Of a stretch of 27,740 bases of DNA, positions 19,801-27,740 are shown one piece after another. Source of the stretch: Schoenoplectus triqueter (lineage: Eukaryota; Streptophyta; Magnoliopsida; Poales; Cyperaceae); contig CAXKVV010001740.1 of assembly GCA_964058805.1 (NCBI GenBank), positions 1 through 27,740 of the forward strand. Direction: 5' to 3'. Position 1 is the stretch's first letter. Every line of letters starts with the position of its first letter. Under the pieces are notes generated by a model. The model was not told the DNA's origin. It searched no databases and saw nothing but the letters and a program-made list of their open reading frames with translations. The position numbers and the translations under genes are program-made.

Positions 19801-20048
19801 TCTATTTACCTTCAACAATATTTGTCAGTTGTGAAATATGAGAATAGAATGAAATTTTGCAATTGTTGGGTCAACTACTGGATCGGCGGTTGCCGTTCTT
19901 CATTGTAGTCTAAGGTAGCCGCTAAGTGCTGACCAACTTTATTTGTTACTTCACAAGAAACTAAGCACTGATCTTGATTGGTTTGCAGGACATTCATTAC
20001 CAAGGAATGGAGCTCAGGCAGACTCGAGCACCCCTGAATTACCACTAA
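16801..20048 (+). CDS. AOX1: Mitochondrial alternative oxidase, five coding exons, 326 aa
   Basis: This is the ubiquinol oxidase of the inner mitochondrial membrane that passes electrons to oxygen without proton pumping. Coding exons are 16801-17103, 17372-17500, 18816-19040, 19446-19709 and 19989-20048, all GT-AG and phase 0. An N-terminal Ser/Arg/Thr-rich targeting peptide spans roughly residues 1-50. Di-iron ligands are visible: E155 (MLETV), E194 and H197 (ENERMH), the LEEEAIHSY motif (244-252), and E296 and H299 (RADEAHH). Regulatory CysI is present at C99 (WKWSCF) and CysII at C149 (RRYGC), while the position I recall as CysIII is Leu (VLHLRS). The 129-nt exon 2 and 60-nt last exon (with stop) match the usual plant AOX pattern, but the usual 489-nt exon is split 225+264 by an extra intron (19041-19445). 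The C-terminus ([10 protein letters not shown]) diverges from the common PAPIGYH. It is AOX1 type, perhaps AOX1d-like; family certain, subtype not. Confidence 0.96.
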
Positions 20049-20640
20049 GACGAACTAATCATGTCATGCCAGAAAGAAGATTACCGGATCAGGATATCTT
20101 ATATCTTAAAATAAATAACTGGTTTGTGTTAAATTTTGGTTTCTTCAAGGCATCCGCTTGTATATATATAACTTTTGATGCCCACTTAAGTGTGTGCAGT
20201 GTGCTGTTATACTGGAAATGACATTATGTTTTTTTTTTACTAAAAATGTGAGAAAAAAAATGCTTTTGTTTCATTGCAATGACTTGTAATATGTCATAAA
20301 TTTTTTTTTGTCTAATGAAATGGTTGGTTGATGATCATCGGTCCACCTTGGAAAAAAGTGCTCTTCAATCACTGAAATTAAATTCGGTACTACAGCAATG
20401 CTGGGTGCTGTGAAAAGAAATAAAATAAATACTGAATGGCTGAAAATAATGTGTGTCCTAAAAGGTAATTGCACCCGTGTTAGAAAGAATATGTACTAAT
20501 TGATACTTTTCACTTTTTTGCATGATCTCAATTTTCTTTTTTTTTATCGGTGTTCCACTGCTTAGTCGTTATCAGAGTAAATTAATTGTTTGTCTAGCTT
20601 ATATATGTGCCAACAGAAAAAGAGGAGGTTTAATGCCATC
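20049..20640 (+). other. 3' UTR and downstream flank of the alternative oxidase
   Basis: AT-rich sequence after the AOX stop. AAAATAAATAAC near 20108 could serve as a polyadenylation signal, and T-rich stretches follow at 20230 and 20298. No frame or RNA gene was recognised. Confidence 0.4.
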
Positions 20641-20649
20641 AATTTTAAT

Positions 20650-20895
20650 TGTCATTAGTTATCAACAACTCACTTTTTAATATGTATTTTAAAATATGAC
20701 ATTAAAATTTGAAAACCAAACAGTTGGTATTGTTAATTTCCATGGTAGATGCACGATAATAATTTTTCATCATTTTTGAAGCTAATTTTATACTAGATCA
20801 AATAATAACAAAATGAACAACACCAATGATTTGGATTTGAAATTTGAGTGTCAAAATTTAAAATATAAATTAATTATAATTGATAACTGATATTA
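20650..20895. mobile_element. Possible AT-rich foldback MITE
   Basis: AGTTATCAA with ATGTATTTTAAAATATGACA at the left (from about 20657) resembles the reverse complement of the right side (TGTCAAAATTTAAAATATAA to TTGATAACT, ending near 20888). The match is imperfect, the ends are not sharp and no target duplication could be fixed. Confidence 0.35.
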
Positions 20896-21290
20896 TGAAA
20901 GAAAAAACTTGAAGAAACATGCCGATTTTATGTTCCAATTCTACATATTACGCAGTCTCTGCACGAGAAGATGTTGGCTCAGAAATACCTGTGAGCTAAC
21001 AGATAAAACGTGGCCCGTGGGCTAAAAAATTTCAGGGGAAATAAAATAAAATGTAGGCTCAGAAATTTGTGGGAACTTGTATATGCTGCCGTCTCCAATT
21101 TGTAGACTCATTGAAACCAATCTTGTTGATCCAAGAAGTTCAATCGAAGTCTCTCTCCAACCAGGACCCCTTGTCTTTGTTTCTCTCTCCATTTCATGAA
21201 ACAGCCTAATAGTAATAGGAAACACTGACCATTTGCTACCTACCTCGGTGCTGATGCCTGATAGTGGTAGTTAGATACTGTCATACTGAG
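20896..21290 (+). promoter_or_regulatory. Upstream region of the predicted plastid membrane protein gene
   Basis: About 400 bp with no clear TATA box. A very short upstream ORF (ATG at 21253-21255, stop TAG at 21271-21273, six codons) precedes the main ATG by 17 nt. No other site could be supported. Confidence 0.3.
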
Positions 21291-24199
21291 ATGTGCAGTC
21301 TAGGCGTAGCAATTCCCAGCCTCTTCTCTCACCCGAGAGAACATGAACGCTTGCCTTTCCAGAGCCAGAGGCAGCTGAAACCCTCCCATTTACCTCAGAG
21401 GAAGAATGCATTCTTCAAGTCCCCGCGCAGACACACTATTCTTTGCTGCTCCCCTGGCCAAGCTGCTGATGGTCAATTTGATTCGAACAACCAATCTCCT
21501 CGGGTTTTATTTTCTTTTTTTTTTTCAATCTTATCCACCTACCTTAGGTATTTCAAGGGTCTGCGTCTGCTGCCATAAAAGGAATGGCAGGACCCTGCCA
21601 TGGATTGATCTGGACGGCTCAAAAAAATTTAAACGGTCCAGATTTAGCTAATAGGACACAATGGCAGTGGATGTGAACCCGGTATTTCAAGATGAATTCG
21701 GAATAATTAGTGTTTGATGGGTTTATATGTGCTTGGCTACCTCAATTTTTCTAGAAGGATAGTTTGTTATTCTGATAGTGTGAATTATCATTATCAATAG
21801 AAATCACAAGTGCAGCTTATGGAAATTTCATTGTATTATATGTTTATTTCTTGAAATGAAGGTGAATGTAAAGAATTGTTTGGGCTCAAAACTAGAGAAT
21901 TATTTATGGGTTACCTATTAAAGATCAACATTCAGTATTTACTTTCTCTTAATCAACTGAATGATTTACCTTTGTAGGAACAATCAAGCACAAATGATGG
22001 CGGTTTTGGGGGGAAATGGATGGTAAGCTTCTAGTTTCATGTTTCATTTTCTACATGCTGCTCTTGTCATGCTATTCTTCTCTTGGACAGACCACAGTTC
22101 ATATATTGTGTTTTTCCTTTGTAATTTCATTGTCCATATTTTACTTCTTTTTGATAAAAACACCTCTCTTCTACTGTATTGGCTATTTTGGTTAGGCAAA
22201 CTCTGCAGAAATGAGAGCAAAATTGGCAAAGCTTGGGCTAGCAGCTGTGTTAGCATATGGTTTATTTGATGGCGTGACTTACACTACCTTTTTTATTCTT
22301 GCATTCCTTGGATACGAAAAGAGCACTGGAAAAAATCCCGCAGCTAATCTTCAAGCTTTATTGGGGGTATGTTTGTCTGATTCTTTTTCAGGATGGTTTC
22401 ATGTGTTGCTTGTGGTTAGAGTTCGAACTGTTTATTTTAATTTTATTTTTGGTGATTGCATGCATACTCTTGCAGAACCTGTATTTGATAAGCACATTCA
22501 TATATCTGTATACCCTTACAAAATTTAAGAACTTCCTTTTAAAAGCTGGAAAGATGATGTATTTCTCCCATAATCATTGACAAAATGAGCAAGTAGCACG
22601 ATACTAGGATATTATAATTGGGAGAAGGGTCTACTTTCAATATATGCATAGGCACCTTGGTGTTTGAAAATTTTTAAGGACATGCATGCTACAATACTTA
22701 TTTATTTTTTTAGGTTCTACTGGTTTTATTTTTTTAATTTGCACATGTATGGTAACTTGACCCAGTGTTTGGGTAGTTTAGTTCTGGTTCTGTGACAATA
22801 CCTCAACTGAGGGTTAATTGATGGAAAGGTCTATGATTGTACCAGATTTCACACAGTAAAGAAAAATGGAATTGCAGCCATTGCTTTATGTACTCTATAA
22901 TTTGATTGGTAAATTAGAATTGTATACATGGTAAATTTTATGTTCAGTTCTGTACTACGGTGGCATATAAACTTCAGCTTGTCAATGGATATAAATATGT
23001 CTTCAATTGAAGTATACAGAATTCAGTTTCAGGGTGCTACTATTCTGACCAGGCGATTTTTGTATTATTTTTCAAATAAAACCCGAGATCTATTGATGCT
23101 ATTAATATTTTGATTGGCTTAAATTTGGCAATGTTTGGCTTTATGAAGCTGTTAATATTTGTCTGAGCCAGACCAGACTAACACAATACTATTTCATAAG
23201 GTTATAAGAAGACTCTGAGCCTCAAAATTGGTGTAAACATTGTAAAATTGTGTTTGTACCTGCAAAGTAAAAGAATATCTCAGATATCCCTGCCCAAATT
23301 GGTGTAAACAGGTTCTCCCAGTATAGTCAAAACATTCTAATGCCCCTCTTTTCGTTCTCATATCTAAAAAGATCATTTACTTGGGAAGGACGGGAGTTAG
23401 TAATTTTGCATCATCCCGCTTATATTTGGAAGGGATGGGGGTGGGAATGTGAGATGCATGGAATATCGCATATTTTTTTGGGGATGGATCCTTTGACAAT
23501 GGTTATTTTGACAATCTTGACAATGAACTTCAGATAAATATGAAAATAAATCTTAAATATAGATTTTTTTTTTTACTTACAGATTGATAGTATTTTAAAT
23601 TTTATGTAATTACATTATCGTTTGATAGTCCATCAAACACCGTTAATTTGAAACGGTTGCAAATTGCATAAATTTTGATAACTTTGATAAACCATCAAAC
23701 TATAATGAAATTGCATGGAATTTAAAATACTATTGATCTATAAGCAAAAGAATATGTCTTTAAACTTTTTAGTTTTTATTTTTAAGCTATAATGAAATTG
23801 CATGGAATTTGAAATACTATCGATCTATAAGCAAAATAATATGCTTATAGGTATTGTTTGTTCTATTTCATTGTGCAAACACGGTATGACTCATTTTTTG
23901 CGGTACTACATTGAATCACCACATTTCTATGTCAGCATAATGAGTATACCTAACAAAGTTTGTCCTTTACAATGGCTTAGATAGTCTTGCTGATGTGGAC
24001 GGGAAATAATGTGACAAGACCATTTCGAGTGGCTGGTGCAGCTGCATTGGCACCGACAATTGACAAAGGTCTAAAGAGCATACAGGAGAAACTCAATCTC
24101 CCCAGTATTGTGTATGCATTTGCACTTGTTGCTGGTATTTTTGGTTCAGCATGCCTCATTGTTGCTGGATTGTTGATCCTTTCAAGATGGGGCAAATAA
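21291..24199 (+). CDS. Predicted plastid membrane protein of unknown function, four exons, 215 aa
   Basis: Coding exons are 21291-21503, 21978-22022, 22196-22366 and 23981-24199 (stop TAA), all joined in phase 0 with GT-AG borders; the first donor (CGG|GTTTTA) is weak. Residues 1 to about 70 are rich in Ser, Pro, Arg and Gln and nearly lack acidic residues (MCSLGVAIPSLFSHP onward), typical of a chloroplast transit peptide. The mature part has a first hydrophobic segment around 99-126 (LAAVLAYGLFDGVTYTTFF), a polar, probably highly conserved stretch at about 149-168 (WTGNNVTRPFRVAGAAALAP), and a second hydrophobic segment at 186-210 ending in LLILSRWGK. I recognise this as a conserved plant protein type without an established function; it may belong to the DUF1279/FAM210-like group, which I cannot verify. 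Intron 3 (1.6 kb) holds a MITE copy. The gene converges on the MYB-CC gene with 631 bp between stops. Confidence 0.85.
23480..23845. mobile_element. Mutator-like MITE copy inside intron 3, right end missing
   Basis: The left end GGGGATGGATCC, followed by TTTGACAATGGTTATTTTGA, matches the family terminus seen at 3896-4258. Inner arms again carry CGTTTGATAGTCCATCAAAC and its partner GATAAACCATCAAACTATAA. The part starting TATAATGAAATTGCATGGAA occurs twice (23701 and 23788, spacing 87 bp, few differences), a tandem duplication inside the element. No matching right terminus was found, so the element is truncated. It lies wholly in intron 3 of the plastid protein gene. Confidence 0.6.
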
Positions 24200-24830
24200 A
24201 CTAGAGGTCCTCTTTTTTCTCTTTACTCTGGATTGATATGCTCAAGGTTATGCATGAAGTTATATCTTTTATTAGTTCTATAATTTCAGTAGCAATGTTC
24301 TGTATATTATTTATTTCTCGGCCTTTTGGTGGGCTCTGGGCAACGAACCATTAACTGATTTCTTATTTGTAGACTAACTTGTGGACTGAAAAACAAAATG
24401 TTGCACTTGGACTAATATATAAAATTGTGCAGTATCATGCAAAAGAGTGCTCTATTCATCTCTTTTATAAATTTATTAATATTAATTCTATTCCAAATTA
24501 TGTTGACAATTATTAATGCAGAATATACAGATATATTGAGCCCACTATCATACACCGAGGATACATTTTCATTGCAAAATTAGCATAATTAATAAAAGAA
24601 GCTAGCTTACATCAGGAAAATCAGTATTGAAAACAGAAAATTCCGTACAAATTACTTAGTTTTATTTTTTTAATTCACATGTATTTTTCCTTGTCAAGTT
24701 ATATTTATTAAGACTTGACGTGCATTACACAAAAATATAATGTAACAACATAGCCACCCAATTAAAAATTTCTATCTCAGAATGAACTAATTTCTAGGTT
24801 TTACCTCCGTTGTGGGTTTATTTGCAATTC
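24200..24830. other. Shared 3' flank of two convergent genes
   Basis: 631 bp between the stop of the plastid protein gene (plus) and the stop of the MYB-CC gene (minus). It must hold both 3' UTRs. It is AT-rich, and no further frame or repeat was recognised. Confidence 0.5.
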
Positions 24831-27152
24831 CTAGTCACTACTTTTTATCCCGCCATGCAACTCAAATCCCCCTTTTATGTTCAAATCCAAAATAACCGAG
24901 GTCTGATTTGGATGAAAATTTTCATTTCTGTCTGAAGCTTCTTCAGGAGCACCCATTCTCAGCCCCATTTCCATATCTGAATCATTCTTTTCATCTTTTG
25001 TTTCCACGAGTCCAGACAGAGCAAGGTTAAAATCTGACAATGTTGCTCTATTAGCCTCTAGATTGCAAGAAGAATTGTTGTTCACATAAAGCGTCTTCTG
25101 GGCGTGGCTTAGGATTGCTTGTAAGTACTTTCCTTGGGCTTCTATTCTCATTTGTAATTTCTTTTGCACCTGAAATAAATTTTAACGTCAATGTAACATA
25201 GATTATGCAGAGAATAAAACAGGCATTGCATAAAAAAATTATATGACTTTTTTAATCGCACGCATCTCCCTGAACTTTTCAGATTTTACAAGGAACATTT
25301 TTTTTCCTTGTAGAAGTAGCTAGCTAGTGTCAAAGCGAATTGCATAGAACGTGTACGTCTCATGTAAATTCTGCTCATTCTTTCAGATTGCAGTTCAGTA
25401 TTCCATACTGATACTTTTTTGAAAGTTAGACTGTGGCAGTCATTTTTTTTTGCAAAGATTCAGAATCTACAAGGTCAGGTACATAAATTTTTCTAAAGAA
25501 CATGAGACTGTTTCCGAGTGTCATAAATCATTACTCCTAATAAAACTAAATTTAGCCTATGAAGACTTGTATTAAAAAAATATTGTAAAACTTAATTAAA
25601 AATGTGATAACCTCAAGCTGTTCCTGGAGCTTTCTCTGAACTTCAATTTGATACTTTAAAGCCTCTGCCAGTGGTATTTCTCTGAACCATATAAAATATT
25701 AGTAAAAACATTTAACCGTCGAAAGTACATTTAACCATCCAATGAACTATTTTTTACTGTACATAACATACCCTATGCCATTTCTAGAAAGTATATTGTC
25801 GTTTCCAGAGTAGCTTATTCCACTTGAATTATGTCCTGCACAAAAGGAGGAAATAAATAGGAGGTCAGTTACGTCAGTTCTGGCAATGATGTCAATTGAG
25901 AGTATAGTCCTGGCATAATGCAATAAGATAATTAGATTATTTGATGTTAATGAAACCAACTAGTGAATTAGAATATAAGATGCTAGTATGGAGATATATT
26001 AAAATTGATTCTTTTCTCAGGACGGGAATAATGCCAACAAAGATGGTTTGACCATTATCATGGCCAGCACTGAATGTAAACTAACTGCTACTTAATCTCC
26101 TGTTAACCTTTTATCAGACAATGGCAAGGGAAAAAAAACACTAATGAAATACAAACTTGTCAGTTCGAATTAAAATAAGTTACGTACCTGATTTGTTAAC
26201 TCCCATGCCTCCCATGTCTTTACCAGATTGCTTTCCAAGCCTGTATTTCTACATGCCAAAAGGAGAGAATTTTTAAAATTAATTAGGAACTTATCTGGTT
26301 TTAACAAAACGTGGAGAGATCAATATTTATGGAGGAAGCAAACTATGAGATGTTACCTGAAGATGACTCTTCAGGTGATACAGAGTGAGGCCTTTCATCC
26401 CCATTAATCTCAGCACGGATTTCGGTGTAGCTTCTGTACACACCAATTAACAGAAAAGTTAACAGAGCAAAGAATAATATTAAAAAAAAGAACTATAAAA
26501 CAAGAGAGCTAGGACAATTTTGTGCTGTCTGATAACTTGTTTCATAGAAAAAATGAAAAGTAAGTAATACTTTCTTAAATATATGATGTATGTTTCGGAA
26601 GCTTTCAGTAAGTATGTAAAAATGGACTAAGATCATTTATTTATACTGCTGTGAAATATCACATAAAAGACCACTAGGTTTTCAGCCATATAACATCTGA
26701 ATTTTATTGCTTTTGTCTGACAGTATATCCAATGCTGTTATCTCCCCAAAAAATACAGTATTTTCTACCAGCATATTGCAGCTTTTCAGAGATCCTGATC
26801 TTACATTCCCTCGTGCCAAGGAAGTAACATGAAGAGTAAAAAAACCATTTCAATAAATAACATAAAATTTTGAGACAATTCCTGAAGCATACAGCCTGTC
26901 TGTCAGATTTTCACTGTCAGCAAATTAAACTGATACAGCCAGAACACTATATCGTAATAATCAGACTTGCTATGATGGATTATTCGATTTAGTCATTTAG
27001 AGAGAGAAATGGAGAGTCTTACTCTCGGGACCGCCGAGCTTTGTGACAGCATCGACAAAGCGCTCATGGAGATCAGGCGTCCATCTCAGCCTCGGTTTAG
27101 GATCTCGAGACATCATCATGCCGGAAGAACTCTTTTCCATCCCCTCATACAT
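24831..27152 (-). CDS. MYB-CC (GARP/G2-like) transcription factor, six coding exons, 246 aa
   Basis: This is a nuclear DNA-binding protein of the MYB-CC family, which includes PHR1 and the PHL/MYR proteins. Coding exons on the minus strand are 27152-27023, 26433-26357, 26248-26188, 25835-25772, 25681-25612 and 25169-24831 (stop TAG). All have GT-AG borders, and the reading frame is continuous across every junction. The GARP/MYB-like domain covers about residues 19-73 ([18 protein letters not shown], then [20 protein letters not shown] and SHLQKYRL). The coiled-coil MYB-CC domain covers about 112-154, with LQEQLE at 129-134 matching the LHEQLE motif and [10 protein letters not shown] following. 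The C-terminal part is polar and acidic. The start ATG at 27152 ([10 protein letters not shown]) is the first in frame; a second Met is four codons later. PHR1-clade members control phosphate-starvation responses, but this protein lies outside what I recognise as PHR1 itself, so its role is unassigned. Confidence 0.93.
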
Positions 27153-27740
27153 CTCTCTTTTATCTTAATCTGAAACCAATTCTTGTGCAGTGTTGTGGTG
27201 GAATTGTATGTTCTCACTTGAGGTATCAATGTTTCTATCAGAGCTCTCTAGCAAAGCCGAGCAACCGATCCCCACTGACTAAATGTATGATGGTTCAAGT
27301 CGACAACGACAGTTCGATTAAATAATCTAATGGAGATCGTGGTGAATTGAAAGAGACCAGTCTTAGGAGAAGCTATTGGTAACACCACAAAATTTAACAA
27401 TCAGAGGTGTGGAAGAGAGAGGAATCTGGGGAAAACGAGCTGCAAGAGAAATATTTTGACCTATTAGAGAACACCACGTGGTTGACTCTGGGTGATGTTT
27501 AATTGTCCGCCAGAGCAAGTTAAAATAGGTGGTTTCGTCCTTCCTGAGACGACCGTCGATTGGGCAATGAACGGCCAGATTTCAGTAAGTACTTTGAACA
27601 TGGAGGAAAAGGCTGGGATAGTATGAGGAGTGCCACGTGGGCTGGTGCTAGCGAACAATATTCTACTAACATGTGCACTGGTTTTTCTGAACTGTATTTC
27701 TTGCTCTTGGAGCACCTGCTAAAAAAAGAATGGCAGGATT
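27153..27740 (-). promoter_or_regulatory. Upstream region of the MYB-CC gene with two G-boxes
   Basis: Two identical perfect palindromes CCACGTGG lie at 27474-27481 and 27633-27640, about 320 and 480 nt upstream of the ATG. A GTTGAC word (W-box core) directly abuts the nearer one. G-boxes are bound by bZIP and bHLH factors in plants. No TATA box was fixed, so the division between promoter and 5' UTR is unknown. The window ends here. Confidence 0.45.

Noticed and set aside
21575..21660. Possible small foldback in intron 1 (GGCAGGACCCTGCC, then ATCTGGAC... with GGTCCAGAT), echoed by GAATGGCAGGA at the window end
   Set aside because: The inverted repeats are short, no target duplication was found and the second copy is cut off by the window edge, so a mobile element cannot be supported.
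1..27740. Search for tRNA, rRNA, CRISPR arrays, LTR retrotransposon genes and a new multi-gene system
   Set aside because: No tRNA-like cloverleaf, rRNA stretch, spaced repeat array, reverse transcriptase or integrase frame was seen. The four genes belong to known or conserved plant families with no evident shared pathway.

Overview
The window is nuclear DNA from a flowering plant, most likely a eudicot; the species cannot be named from the sequence. The evidence is genes with GT-AG introns, plant-specific protein families (a plant-type alternative oxidase, a MYB-CC transcription factor, a LAT-type polyamine transporter), AT-rich intergenic DNA and many short non-autonomous DNA transposons. 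No bacterial, viral or CRISPR feature was seen.

Four genes are well supported. (1) 33-1445, minus: a LAT/PUT-family polyamine transporter with an intronless coding region. A splice acceptor just upstream points to an intron in the 5' leader, and a candidate leader exon near 2209-2500 carries a 25-codon upstream ORF. (2) 16801-20048, plus: a mitochondrial alternative oxidase (AOX1 type, possibly AOX1d-like) in five coding exons, 326 aa, with all the expected di-iron ligands. Its conserved 489-nt third exon is split 225+264 by an extra phase-0 intron. (3) 21291-24199, plus: a four-exon, 215-aa predicted plastid membrane protein of unknown function. (4) 24831-27152, minus: a six-exon, 246-aa GARP/MYB-CC transcription factor, convergent with gene 3.

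Between about 2.7 kb and 16.6 kb lies a gene-poor, AT-rich block. It is a patchwork of short transposons: seven hAT-type non-autonomous elements there plus one in the PUT leader (eight in all, most with recognisable 8-bp target duplications), a Mutator-like MITE with a 9-bp duplication (relatives at 7.55 kb and inside intron 3 of gene 3), and a GC-rich foldback at 12.5 kb. Two puzzles sit in this block. One is an isolated GC-rich exon-like ORF with its own TATA box (6844-7110, minus). The other is a 525-bp segment that looks like a captured promoter/5' leader, flanked by 38-bp near-identical direct repeats (13592-14192).

The genes do not form an obvious pathway. The AOX (respiratory electron bypass), the polyamine transporter and the MYB-CC factor belong to families often linked to stress or nutrient responses, but their proximity is probably incidental. 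I found no convincing new multi-gene system. The most useful leads are the split AOX exon, the 38-bp-repeat insertion, the orphan exon and the conserved unknown plastid protein.
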